A DNA stretch of 64,000 nucleotides from contig CP143259.1 of NCBI GenBank assembly GCA_036321625.1, positions 558,001 to 622,000 of the forward strand, given 5' to 3'. The position numbers and the translations under genes are program-made. Below the pieces are notes generated by a model. It saw only the letters and a program-made list of their open reading frames with translations, was not told where the DNA came from and did no database searches. Shown piece by piece: positions 56,211 through 64,000 of the stretch (positions are counted from its first letter, which is position 1; every line of letters begins with the position of its first letter). This stretch comes from Peptoniphilaceae bacterium AMB_02 (GTDB lineage Bacteria > Bacillota > Clostridia > Tissierellales > Peptoniphilaceae).

Positions 56211-57714
56211 GGTTCTTTGTCAAATAGTGTTGGTATATAAATTAATCACAAACTATTAATGTCAGGCAGCGTTAGCTGCCTGACGTTTTTTTACACTTAC
56301 AGTGTCTTTTGGTACTATCATTTTCTTGCAAATTAATATTCGATTCCTAAAATGATAGTACGACCTGTATCCGAAAGCAACTCTTTTTAAACACTTAATA
56401 AAATTATTAATACCTTCTAAACATCCATTTGTAACATTGACTTCTAAGCAATTTTTTACGTACTCAAAGTCCTTTAAAAGCGTGTTAATACTAGTTTTCA
56501 TAGCATCTGATACCTCATCTGAATAATATTCTAAATGTGCCTTTAAGGAGGCAATATCTCCGTTTTCTACATCCTTTAAAAGAATCTGATAACAATCATA
56601 AGTATTTAGAAGTGTTTTGTTGACACTAATACTATCCATAACCACATCTCTAGCACTTTTCCATCTTTCAAAATGTATCCACTTTCTAAAACCTGTAGAA
56701 TTGAGCTTTAAATAAGGCTTTTGTATCAGCTTCCAATACCTTTTTAACCTTTTGTATTCCATTGAATACTTAGAAAAACTATTCATAACTTCTATTCTTG
56801 TTTTGTTCAATGCTCTAGATAAGTGGTTAACTATATGGAACTTATCAAATACTATCTTAGCATTAGGGAAAAGATCAGAAATTAGACTAATGTATGGCTG
56901 ATACATATCTATACATATACTTTTAACCGATTCTCTAGCACATTCACTAAACCTAGAAAAATAGCGCTTAAGATAGTGTAATTGCCTGTTTTCAACAATA
57001 TCGATAATATCATGAGTAATAGCATCACAGAAAATAAAGCTCATAGATCCTTTAGCAGTTTTTGTGGATTTAAACTCATCAAAACATAAATGTTCTGGTA
57101 AAAACTGATAATTAGGCTTAAACTGTTCAAAAGCTTGATCTACACATTTAGACACCGTAGAATGAGAAACATAATGTAAATTAGCAATATCTTTTTCACT
57201 TACTTTCATGGTCAAATTAGTTGTAATATGAGCTTTTACTCTATTAGAAATAAAACAATTCTTTTTAACAATATCAGTTTCAGCTATAAAAGTAGAATTA
57301 CATTCCTTACATAAAAATCTCTGCTTTTTAAGTCTCAAGAAAGTAGGTTCGCCATTAAAAGGAAGAAGTTTAATATCAGAAGACTTAGTGCCGTGTTTAA
57401 TAATGCTTGGGCTATGCACGTTACCACAAACGGGACAAACAGAAGCATTATAGGTAAGCCGGCCAAAAATCAAATTGTAAGAGATATTCTTCTTTTTAAT
57501 CTTCTCGACATTTTCAAAAATCTCAATATTTTCATCTTTTAAATCTAATAAATTTAAGATATAATTACTAATAGACATAGTGGCCTCCTTATTTTTTTGT
57601 TGTAGTGATTAAATTATAAAGGAAATTGGTCACTATGTCTTTATATTTTTTAAAAGAAAATAGTGCCAGCAAAGAAACTAATATTTCTTCACCAACACTA
57701 TAAATTATAGAGCC
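56211..57714 (-). mobile_element. ISL3-family insertion sequence
   Basis: The element is 1,504 bases. The left end GGTTCTTTGTCAAATAGTG... matches the reverse complement of the right end, GGCTCTATAATTTATAGTG..., sharing TAGTGTTGGT. It is flanked by a perfect 8-bp target duplication TAAATAAT (56203-56210 and 57715-57722), the usual ISL3 length. The intact duplication and ORF indicate a recent insertion. Confidence 0.92.
56262..57578 (-). CDS. ISL3-family transposase
   Basis: The 438-residue transposase is intact. It has an N-terminal zinc-finger-like CPVCGNVHSPSIIKHG / CKEC region, a helix-turn-helix (VSEKDIANLHYVSHSTVSKC), and the DDE domain with Asp in HLCFDEFKS and ICIDMYQPYIS and the late Glu in NGCLEGINNFIK. 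An AAGGAGG site precedes the ATG. It spans nearly the whole IS element. Confidence 0.95.
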   Translation of the reverse strand: MSISNYILNLLDLKDENIEIFENVEKIKKKNISYNLIFGRLTYNASVCPVCGNVHSPSIIKHGTKSSDIKLLPFNGEPTFLRLKKQRFLCKECNSTFIAETDIVKKNCFISNRVKAHITTNLTMKVSEKDIANLHYVSHSTVSKCVDQAFEQFKPNYQFLPEHLCFDEFKSTKTAKGSMSFIFCDAITHDIIDIVENRQLHYLKRYFSRFSECARESVKSICIDMYQPYISLISDLFPNAKIVFDKFHIVNHLSRALNKTRIEVMNSFSKYSMEYKRLKRYWKLIQKPYLKLNSTGFRKWIHFERWKSARDVVMDSISVNKTLLNTYDCYQILLKDVENGDIASLKAHLEYYSDEVSDAMKTSINTLLKDFEYVKNCLEVNVTNGCLEGINNFIKCLKRVAFGYRSYYHFRNRILICKKMIVPKDTVSVKKRQAANAA

Positions 57715-57888
57715 TAAATAATCTATAGCTTTGTCGGTATAAATAGTAAATATATACTTATACTGTTTTTTACTCTGGACTGTCTATTTTAGAAAGATAT
57801 AATTAGATAATTAGCTATTAATTTTAAATTACATTTATTGAAAGTTTATTTAAGTGAACTTTGTTCATGGATTTGTTTCATATTATAC

Positions 57889-57916
57889 TTGACACCAAAC
57901 AAGAACATGGTATAAT
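57889..57916 (+). promoter_or_regulatory. Promoter of the zinc-uptake operon
   Basis: TTGACA (57889-57894), a 16-base spacer and TATAAT (57911-57916), both perfect consensus boxes. The rest of 57715-57888 is AT-rich with no feature. Confidence 0.75.
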
Positions 57917-57922
57917 CATATC

Positions 57923-57961
57923 AGTTAGCTAACACTAACCTATAGTTAGAATATACTAACC
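57923..57961 (+). promoter_or_regulatory. Palindromic operator-like repeats near the transcription start
   Basis: GTTAGCTAAC (57924-57933) and GTTAG-6-CTAAC (57945-57960) are palindromes joined by CTAACC. TTAGCTAACACTAACCTAT matches 14 of 19 positions of the DtxR/IdeR-type consensus TTAGGTTAGCCTAACCTAA. The position right after the -10 box fits repression by a metalloregulator. The regulator's identity is inferred. Confidence 0.55.
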
Positions 57962-57964
57962 AAA

Positions 57965-58042
57965 GACTGTATTGTTGAGTTTACTCCGGTTGTCTCCCTT
58001 ACAAACCAACAACAACTAGCTGATTTACTCAACAATACAGTC
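57965..58042 (+). promoter_or_regulatory. Long hairpin in the zinc operon 5' leader
   Basis: GACTGTATTGTTGAGT (57965-57980) pairs perfectly over 16 bp with ACTCAACAATACAGTC (58027-58042), enclosing 46 bases with a smaller GTTGT/ACAAC stem. It has no T tract, so it is not a terminator. The ribosome binding site GAGGAGG begins about 10 bases after it. Confidence 0.8.
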
Positions 58043-58063
58043 AAAACAACATGAGGAGGAAAT

Positions 58064-59275
58064 ATGAATTTCAAAAGACTATGTATTATATTGGGTACTT
58101 TAATATTAAGTGCTGCACTTCTGCTTACAGGTTGTAAAACAAAGACCGAGCAAAAACCTGCAGAAGACAAGAAAGTTGAAGAGAAAAAAGAAGATAAGGC
58201 TGATACAAGTAGTGAGGAAGTCTCGCTGAATGATTGGGAGGGTGTTTGGAATAATTACTTATCATACTTTGACGATCCTGCTATGGAAGCTACTTTGAAA
58301 GAGGTTGCTGAAAAACAAGGAAAATCTATAGAAGATTTAAAAAAAGCTCAAGAGGAATCATATAAGGCGGATTTCAAAGCTATTGAGTTCAAAGATGGCA
58401 AAATCATGTACTATGATAACTTTAAAGATAAAGGCGGAAAAGTTATAGAAGAAGCTGAGTATGCTTATAAAAACACACATAAAGCAAAACATGGTAATCA
58501 TGAGTTTTCATGGTATGAGTTTGAAGCAAAAGGGGACGCTAAGCACAAAGTCTTATTACTTATGGATGTTCATGGAGAAGAATCTTTAACGCATTTTCAT
58601 ATGAGATATGGTGAAGATGTCAAGACTATACTTGCTCAAGAAAAATGGTATCCAACACTTGTAAAAGAAACGACCACTGTCGACCAGATCGTAAGTTCTG
58701 TAAAAGCCGCAGCTGATCACGATCACGATCACGATCATGACCACGACCACGATCACGACCATGATCATGATCACGACCACGATGTTAGTATGAGTGAGTG
58801 GGAAGGTTCTTGGAACAATATGGGAGCTTATTTAGAGCGTGAAGAATTACAAGATGCCTTTAAGAAGCTTGGAGAAAAAGATGGAAAATCTGCTGATGAA
58901 GCTAAAGCAGCATATATTGAAAAGAGAAAATGTGACTTTGACGGTATGGTTGTTAAGGGAGACAAAGTAACATTGTTGGATGGTTTTGAAAATGAAAATG
59001 GAAAAGAAATAGAATCAGTTGAGTATGAATTCCTTGAAACCCATAAAGTTAAACATGGAAATCACGATTTAGAATGGCATGCATTTAAAGCTAAAGGAGA
59101 TGCAAAGTATCCTATTATGCTAATGATGCCTGTACATGGAGAAGAGAGTTTAACACATTTCCATATGAGATATGGTGACGACGTTAAAACATTATTGGAA
59201 AAAGATGGTTGGTATCCGACATTTGTAAAACCAAACACCACAAATGAACAACTGGTAGAAGAAATTACGGAATAG
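58064..59275 (+). CDS. Lipoprotein with two ZinT domains joined by an Asp-His linker
   Basis: The 403-residue protein has a lipobox LLTGC (Cys near 25) and a charged linker. Two ZinT/YodA-like domains follow, at about 50-220 and 245-403; each contains KHGNH and VHGEESLTHFHMRYG, the histidines that bind zinc in ZinT. The domains are joined by eleven consecutive Asp-His pairs (about 223-244). ZinT proteins bind zinc outside the membrane and pass it to ZnuA or AdcA. The next genes encode a zinc ABC importer, which supports that role. A duplicated ZinT with such a linker is unusual. Confidence 0.9.
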   Translation: MNFKRLCIILGTLILSAALLLTGCKTKTEQKPAEDKKVEEKKEDKADTSSEEVSLNDWEGVWNNYLSYFDDPAMEATLKEVAEKQGKSIEDLKKAQEESYKADFKAIEFKDGKIMYYDNFKDKGGKVIEEAEYAYKNTHKAKHGNHEFSWYEFEAKGDAKHKVLLLMDVHGEESLTHFHMRYGEDVKTILAQEKWYPTLVKETTTVDQIVSSVKAAADHDHDHDHDHDHDHDHDHDHDHDVSMSEWEGSWNNMGAYLEREELQDAFKKLGEKDGKSADEAKAAYIEKRKCDFDGMVVKGDKVTLLDGFENENGKEIESVEYEFLETHKVKHGNHDLEWHAFKAKGDAKYPIMLMMPVHGEESLTHFHMRYGDDVKTLLEKDGWYPTFVKPNTTNEQLVEEITE

Positions 59276-59285
59276 GTTATGTATT

Positions 59286-60593
59286 ATGAGAAAAAAGTTA
59301 ATCAGTATTTTCTTACTTTGCTCTCTACTTACAAATATTTTATGCGGATGTACTAAAGAAGAGGTAAAAAACGATGGTAAACCCATCGTTTACACCTCTT
59401 TTTATCCTGTATACGACTTGGTAAAACAGATAGCAGGGGATACTGTCGAGCTTAAGACATTTATGCATTTGGACAAGGATCCTCATCTATGGGAACCGAC
59501 TCCAAAAGATATGAGAGGATTAGCTAAAGCAGATTTGTTGATTGTAAACGGAGCAAATTTAGAGAAATGGCTAGACCAGGTTAGAGAAAATTTACCAAAT
59601 CTAGAGATTATAGTACTATCTGATTCTGTAGATTTAATTACCTACAAAGGTGCAGCTGCAATAGGTGACTTTCAATATATGTGTGAGTATAATTTTAAAA
59701 CTGATAAAAAATACAGGATAGATTTTGGACACACTCATGAAGATATAATGAGAGTTACTTTTATAAATAATTCCGAGGACTTGAGTCAAAAGGAACTTAT
59801 TGAAAAAGGCAAGAAAACAATGGAACAAAAAGGAAATGTAGTTGCACAAAAGTCTAATATCGAGATTGTAGAAGGTGAAGTATACGCAATAGAGATGGGG
59901 CATGAAAGTGGAGAAGTTACATTCAATGTGCCTGAAGATGGAAACTGGGTCTTTGTAGCTGACCGCGTTTCTGAAAGCTTGCTCCCCTATGATTTGACGG
60001 ATGAAAACAAAGAGAAACTGGATGTAAAAGTTCTATTAAGCGGATCTACATCGGGTATGGATAAGATAACTTATGACCCACATTCATGGATGTCCATAGT
60101 TAATGCAAAAAAATACTTGAATACCATACATGATGAATTTTTGAAGAGGTATAGCAAGAATTCTAAACTCTATAGAAAAAACAAATTAAAAGCAGTAGAT
60201 GCTCTAACAGACTTAGAGTTTGAATACAAAGAAAAATTTAAAGATATAAAAAATAGAGAGTTTGTAGTCACACATTATGCATATGCATATCTTTCCAGAG
60301 ACTTCGATCTCGTTCAATTCCCATTACAGGGATTGGTATCCACTGAGTCGCCCAGTTTAAAGACGATTAGAAAAGCCATAGATTATTGCCAATACTGGGG
60401 AATCAATACTATATTTTATGAAGAAGGAATGGACAGTAAAGAAGCAAAAGCACTTGCGGAAGAAATTGGTGGAAAAGCTGAAGCTTTAAATTCTATGGAG
60501 TATATGAAGCCTGATGTTCAAGATAATATAATAGATTATACAAGTGTGTTGAAATCTAACCTAGAGAAATTATATGACTCTTTCAGAAAGTAG
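59286..60593 (+). CDS. Zinc ABC transporter substrate-binding lipoprotein with a large insert
   Basis: The 435-residue ZnuA/AdcA-type lipoprotein has the lipobox ILCGC, the first metal region DKDPHLWEPTPKD, the second YDPHSWMS and a third histidine in FVVTHYAYAYLSRDF. Between residues about 120 and 262, where relatives carry a short His-rich loop, there are about 140 extra residues with FGHTHED and EMGHESGEVTFNV. The insert could be an added zinc-sensing or docking domain. The gene starts 10 bases after the ZinT gene. Confidence 0.9.
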   Translation: MRKKLISIFLLCSLLTNILCGCTKEEVKNDGKPIVYTSFYPVYDLVKQIAGDTVELKTFMHLDKDPHLWEPTPKDMRGLAKADLLIVNGANLEKWLDQVRENLPNLEIIVLSDSVDLITYKGAAAIGDFQYMCEYNFKTDKKYRIDFGHTHEDIMRVTFINNSEDLSQKELIEKGKKTMEQKGNVVAQKSNIEIVEGEVYAIEMGHESGEVTFNVPEDGNWVFVADRVSESLLPYDLTDENKEKLDVKVLLSGSTSGMDKITYDPHSWMSIVNAKKYLNTIHDEFLKRYSKNSKLYRKNKLKAVDALTDLEFEYKEKFKDIKNREFVVTHYAYAYLSRDFDLVQFPLQGLVSTESPSLKTIRKAIDYCQYWGINTIFYEEGMDSKEAKALAEEIGGKAEALNSMEYMKPDVQDNIIDYTSVLKSNLEKLYDSFRK

Positions 60594-60601
60594 GTGGAGT
60601 T

Positions 60602-61279
60602 TTGAATCATGTATTAATTGAAAACCTAAATTTTAAATATACTTCAGAAAAAGTCATTGAAAACTTAAGTATGAGTATAGAAGAAGGACAAATTGTCTCT
60701 ATTTCCGGTGAAAATGGATCAGGTAAAACTACGCTACTTAAGCTAATGCTGGGGCAATTAAAACCTGATTCCGGCAGAGTAGCGATATTGGGAAAAGAGA
60801 TTTCAAAAATAAATAGTTTTAGAGAAATAGGATATGTACCTCAAATTCAAATTACAAATCAAATGGCCTTTCCAATTACAGTATTAGAACTTGTAGTTCT
60901 AAACCTATATGAAGATTTTGGGTTCTTTAAAATCCCTAAAAAGAAACATAAAGATAAGGCTATAAAACTTCTTAAAAGTTTGAGTTTAGGTCAATATATA
61001 AATACACCTTTAAATGAGCTTTCCGGAGGTTTACGACAAAGAGCCATGATAGCAAGAGCTATGATAAACAATCCTAAGATATTGGTGCTTGATGAGCCAA
61101 CATCCGGGGTGGATAAAGACAGTAAGAAACAATTCTTGGAATTAGTTTCAGAGATGAATAAAAAACATTTACTGACGACTGTCATAGTAACGCATGAGAT
61201 AGATCTTATTGAAGAAATGCTTAAGATAGATAAAATATACAAAATGGACAATGGAGGAATCTTAGATGTTACAATTTGA
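60602..61279 (+). CDS. Zinc ABC transporter ATP-binding protein
   Basis: The 225-residue ATPase (ZnuC/AdcC type) shows Walker A SGENGSGKTT, signature LSGGLRQR, Walker B ILVLDEPTSGVD and the switch His in VTHEID. It starts at TTG 60602 after AGGTGGAG, 8 bases after the binding-protein gene. It overlaps the permease gene by 14 bases, so the transporter subunits are coupled. Confidence 0.93.
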   Translation: MNHVLIENLNFKYTSEKVIENLSMSIEEGQIVSISGENGSGKTTLLKLMLGQLKPDSGRVAILGKEISKINSFREIGYVPQIQITNQMAFPITVLELVVLNLYEDFGFFKIPKKKHKDKAIKLLKSLSLGQYINTPLNELSGGLRQRAMIARAMINNPKILVLDEPTSGVDKDSKKQFLELVSEMNKKHLLTTVIVTHEIDLIEEMLKIDKIYKMDNGGILDVTI

Positions 61280-62090
61280 TTTTATGAGAAGAGCCCTGTT
61301 AGCCGGATTTCTACTATCGATAATGATTCCTTCAATAGGAGTAGTCATGGTCAATAGAAGAACCTCAATGATAGGTGATGCCTTATCCCATACTTCACTT
61401 GCAGGTGTCGGCTTGGGATTGATATTTGGGTTTGATCCTATCATCGGTGCGATCTTCGTTTGTATTTTATCGGCATTTTCGATAGAGGGAATCCGTCAGA
61501 GATTGCCACAATACGGAGACTTGGCCACAGCTATAATCATGAGTACGGGTCTTGGTATTGCTGCGATTTTGTCTGACTTTGCTCCCGGAGGGAATACTTT
61601 TGAATCTTATCTTTTCGGAAGTATATCATCGGTAACTTCGTCAGATTTGAGAAATGTAATCATAGTATTTATCCCGTTTATAATTGCCTCTATAGTATAT
61701 TATGGTGCATTACTTGATATTTCAATCGATACTAACCTGGCCAGACTGGCAGGAGTTAAAGTTAAGACTATAAATGCAGTATTCACATTGTTAACGGCAG
61801 TTACAGTAGCACTGGCTGCTAAAATAGTGGGAGCACTTCTCGTAGCCTCTCTCATAGTTCTACCCGTTGCAACTGCTTTAATAATAAGTAGGAGTTACAA
61901 GACTACTTATATCATATCGATTGTCCTAGGAGTAATTTATACCGTAGTAGGCATTATAATGTCTTATAATTTTGACATTAGACCCGGTGGAGCAATAGTA
62001 ATAAATGCCGTAGTAGGTATGCTTATTATGATGGTCTATGGAAAAATAAATAAAGCTCCTACAAAAAGGATATACTTGGAAGAGCAATGA
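61266..62090 (+). CDS. Zinc ABC transporter permease
   Basis: The 274-residue protein of the ABC-3 (ZnuB/AdcB) family has about eight membrane segments. Typical features are SMIGDALSHTSLAGVGLG near the N-terminus and RLAGVKVKTINAVFTLL, the loop that contacts the ATPase. It is the last gene of the operon. A terminator stem (62160-62192) follows. Metal choice is inferred from the ZinT-containing operon. Confidence 0.93.
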   Translation: MLQFDFMRRALLAGFLLSIMIPSIGVVMVNRRTSMIGDALSHTSLAGVGLGLIFGFDPIIGAIFVCILSAFSIEGIRQRLPQYGDLATAIIMSTGLGIAAILSDFAPGGNTFESYLFGSISSVTSSDLRNVIIVFIPFIIASIVYYGALLDISIDTNLARLAGVKVKTINAVFTLLTAVTVALAAKIVGALLVASLIVLPVATALIISRSYKTTYIISIVLGVIYTVVGIIMSYNFDIRPGGAIVINAVVGMLIMMVYGKINKAPTKRIYLEEQ

Positions 62091-62159
62091 AGTAAAAAGT
62101 AGGATGCAGTAAACCGGAAGAATACGGATCGCTCATTTTTGGAATTTAATATAGTTTTT

Positions 62160-62192
62160 AATAATGCGTCGTTTTAAAACGATGCATTATTT
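62160..62192 (+). terminator. Terminator of the zinc operon
   Basis: AATGCGTCGTTTT and AAAACGATGCATT pair around a minimal loop, with a following T-rich run. Confidence 0.8.
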
Positions 62193-62262
62193 TACATATC
62201 AGTTAAAGATTCTCTTAAACATAGATGTATAATATTATGTTATAATAATCTCGGAGGAAGAT

Positions 62263-62460
62263 ATGGATAAAAGAAGGAGATTAAGGAGAATACAATTACA
62301 AAGAAAGAGAAGACGAAAAAATCTTTTCGTTCTTTCGATTTTAATCACATTGTTTTTGTTTATTGGAATCTATAAAGCACTTAGTTCACCTAAAGATAAA
62401 ATACCGAAAACAGATAAAAATCAAAATATAATTGAGAATAATTTAGAAAAAAAGAAGTGA
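62263..62460 (+). CDS. Membrane-anchor ORF preceding the D,D-carboxypeptidase
   Basis: The 65-residue product has a strongly basic N-terminus (about 14 Arg/Lys in 20), one membrane segment (about 22-39) and a polar tail. It is topologically the missing anchor of the next gene: cytoplasmic N-terminus, single span, extracellular C-terminus. It ends at TGA (62458-62460) just after A AAA AAG AAG. A -1 shift at that heptamer fuses it to the next frame. CGGAGGA precedes the ATG. It is listed separately because the shift is not proven. Confidence 0.7.
   Translation: MDKRRRLRRIQLQRKRRRKNLFVLSILITLFLFIGIYKALSSPKDKIPKTDKNQNIIENNLEKKK
62447..62454 (+). other. Slippery heptamer A AAA AAG at the frame junction
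   Basis: In the first frame the codons read GAA AAA AAG AAG TGA, so A-AAA-AAG is in the exact phase used by dnaX-type -1 frameshifting. After slipping, translation continues ...E-K-K-E-V-K-K-V-E-T into the peptidase frame. The A7 run could also slip during transcription. Confidence 0.6.
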
Positions 62461-63269
62461 AAAAAGTAGAAACCAAAGGTATTGAATCGGACTTAATTAC
62501 AGATAATACTGTTGCCGTCTATGATTTAAACAAGGATGTTCTCTTATACGAAAACAACTTGGAAAAACAGGTTTTGCCTGCAAGTTTATCGAAACTTTTC
62601 GTTGTAGATTATGCTTTAACATTATTAAATCCAAATGATACTGTCAATATTACAGATGAGATTAATCTGGTAAAACCTGATTCGTCAATGGCTCATATAG
62701 AGCAAGGAAGTATGCAGGTTTCAGAATTGGTACGAGGAGTATTAATACCTTCGGGTAATGACGCAGCATATGCATTGGCAGCTGCCGGTGGTAGGGTTTT
62801 AAATAATGATATAGAGATTTCAGGTGAAGAAGCTGTATCAGTATTTATGAAAGGACTTAATGATTATCTAAAGTCTGAAGGTTATAAAGACACCATAATA
62901 GACATACCTAGTGGATATAGCGATAACAGCTTCACTACTTTTGCCGACTTATTAAAAGTCAGCAAAAAGATTTTGAGAAATGGTCTTATATCTGAGATTG
63001 TATCCCAATCTGAACACTACCATACTACAGAATCAGGCAATGAACTGCACTGGATAAATACAAATGAGTTTTTACTACCTTATTCCGATTATTATAATGA
63101 AAATGTGAAAGGGATAAAAACGGGTTCACTTGATACAGTCTACAATCTTATTACAAGGTATAAAAAAGATAAGGGTGATTATTTAATCTTTGTACTCGGC
63201 GCAGCATCGTCAAGTGAAAGATTTAATGAAACTAATACGATAATGCAAAGTCTTGATAAAAATGATTAA
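62457..63269 (+). CDS. D-alanyl-D-alanine carboxypeptidase (peptidase S11)
   Basis: The 270-residue S11 penicillin-binding protein trims the terminal D-Ala of peptidoglycan stem peptides. Motifs are SLSK (in LPASLSKLF, nucleophile Ser), SGN (IPSGNDAA) and KTG (VKGIKTGSL). Its ORF begins at GTG 62457, overlapping the previous stop (GTGA), with only a poor ribosome binding site and no signal peptide. A cytoplasmic version would not meet its substrate, so it most likely belongs to one anchored protein with the preceding ORF, through frameshifting or after correction of a one-base error. Confidence 0.88.
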   Translation: MKKVETKGIESDLITDNTVAVYDLNKDVLLYENNLEKQVLPASLSKLFVVDYALTLLNPNDTVNITDEINLVKPDSSMAHIEQGSMQVSELVRGVLIPSGNDAAYALAAAGGRVLNNDIEISGEEAVSVFMKGLNDYLKSEGYKDTIIDIPSGYSDNSFTTFADLLKVSKKILRNGLISEIVSQSEHYHTTESGNELHWINTNEFLLPYSDYYNENVKGIKTGSLDTVYNLITRYKKDKGDYLIFVLGAASSSERFNETNTIMQSLDKND

Positions 63270-63282
63270 AAGGTGTGAGATA

Positions 63283-64000
63283 ATGAAAGAAGAGTATATA
63301 GACATTTTAAGTAAAGAAAAAAAGTCTTCCAATCCCGCCAAGAATTGGAATAATAGGGCTAAAGAATTCTACCGTTATACCAAAGAAGCAAAAAGCAATG
63401 AGGTTTTGGATTTTCTAAATTCAAAAATGGAATTTACAGGAAAAAAGATTCTCGACATAGGATGCGGAGCAGGTAGGTTTTTGTTGCCCTTTGTAAAAGC
63501 GGGAGCTCATGTTACCGGTATTGACATTGCTCAGGATATGATTTATTACACCGAAAAAATATTGCTTGAATCGAATATACCTAAAGACAGTTACGAACTA
63601 TTAAAAGCTGACTGGAAAGATATAGATTTGGATGCCAGACGATGGAATTCTAAGTTCGACTTAGTTTTTGCGTCTATGAGTCCTGGAGTAAGTGATTGGG
63701 AGTCAATAGAAAAGTTGGTAGTAGCGTCTAAGGGACATGTTTTTATCTCATCTTTTGCCTATAGGCATGAGAGCGTACTTTTAGAATTACAAAACCACTT
63801 GGAAAGTTATCGTGAAAATGACTGGGGCGAGAGATTTAGAGCGATGATCAATCTTCTGCTTCTTAATGGATTTCTACCGGATGTTAAATTTACTAGAAAA
63901 GTAGGTTCCATGGAGTTTGAGGTTGAGGACTTAATTAACCGGTACAAACACAGATTTATAAACTCTGATCCTACGGGAGAAAAAACTGAAGAACTTAGAG
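63283..64000 (+). CDS. Class I SAM-dependent methyltransferase (cut by window end)
   Basis: The frame from ATG 63283 (after AAAGGTGTGAG) stays open to the window edge, 239 codons so far. The SAM-binding motif I is ILDIGCGAGRFLLPF, then GIDIAQDM with the ribose-binding acidic residue, and a motif IV-like FDLVFASMSP. The substrate is unknown. It begins 14 bases after the carboxypeptidase stop, probably the same transcript. The C-terminus is missing. Confidence 0.85.
   Translation, partial: MKEEYIDILSKEKKSSNPAKNWNNRAKEFYRYTKEAKSNEVLDFLNSKMEFTGKKILDIGCGAGRFLLPFVKAGAHVTGIDIAQDMIYYTEKILLESNIPKDSYELLKADWKDIDLDARRWNSKFDLVFASMSPGVSDWESIEKLVVASKGHVFISSFAYRHESVLLELQNHLESYRENDWGERFRAMINLLLLNGFLPDVKFTRKVGSMEFEVEDLINRYKHRFINSDPTGEKTEELR

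Overview
The window comes from a low-GC, anaerobic, amino-acid-fermenting Firmicute. The best guess is the Tissierellia/Peptoniphilaceae-like branch of the Clostridia, inferred from gene content only. The main evidence is a selenocysteine-dependent glycine reductase cluster, cell-wall-binding repeat 2 (CWB2) surface proteins, a T-box in front of thrS, AGGAGG ribosome binding sites and AT-rich spacers. No rRNA, tRNA or CRISPR array was seen.

Layout. 0-15.8 kb: T-box/thrS, a PfpI-family protein, a structured intergenic region, a split lysine exporter (lysO), an ABC export pair, an FAD oxidoreductase, asnA, ogt and a TSUP transporter, a large uncharacterised HTH-like protein, a lone ATP-cone protein, a 2-hydroxyacid dehydrogenase and alanine dehydrogenase. 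15.8-20.6 kb: one IS1182-family element (ends recognisable as CAGACTG inverted repeats) that carries two tandem, nearly identical copies of an IS256-family element and a tandem 134-bp duplication. 20.7-27.5 kb: kbl, a RodA/FtsW protein, asparaginase, a small membrane protein, a frameshifted GH25 lysozyme, degV and a ZIP metal transporter. 27.5-35.6 kb: two large surface proteins with CWB2 anchors; the first has lost its 5' end and carries a frameshift. 35.8-42.4 kb: a DmpA-type peptidase, DUF503, nth, two VanW lipoproteins, a HAD phosphatase and trmL. 42.6-49.8 kb: the glycine reductase cluster trxB-grdE-grdA-grdB-grdC-grdD, with in-frame UGA codons in grdA (codon 45) and grdB (codon 350). 49.9-57.7 kb: a membrane GDPD, an HD protein, a lipoprotein, a broken aldo/keto reductase, pcp, a frameshifted apt, and an ISL3-family element with perfect 8-bp target duplications. 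57.9-62.1 kb: a zinc-uptake operon with an unusual two-ZinT lipoprotein, ZnuA, ATPase and permease behind a strong promoter, palindromic operator-like repeats and a long leader hairpin. 62.2-64 kb: a membrane-anchored D,D-carboxypeptidase split at an A AAA AAG slippery heptamer, and a methyltransferase cut by the window edge.

How the genes fit together. Threonine (via kbl), alanine (ald), asparagine (asnA, asparaginase), dipeptides and pyroglutamyl peptides (DmpA-like, pcp) and glycine (grd) point to peptide and amino-acid catabolism. Glycine reductase, with its thioredoxin reductase, is the energy-conserving acceptor branch and makes acetyl phosphate. The surface proteins, GH25, VanW, RodA and D,D-carboxypeptidase genes belong to the cell envelope.

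The points most worth a second look are the possible programmed -1 frameshift in the carboxypeptidase gene, the zinc operon leader and its odd proteins, the nested tandem IS array, and the structured region at 2.9-3.25 kb. Five genes are interrupted by frameshift or nonsense changes, so base-level sequence quality should be checked before they are called pseudogenes.
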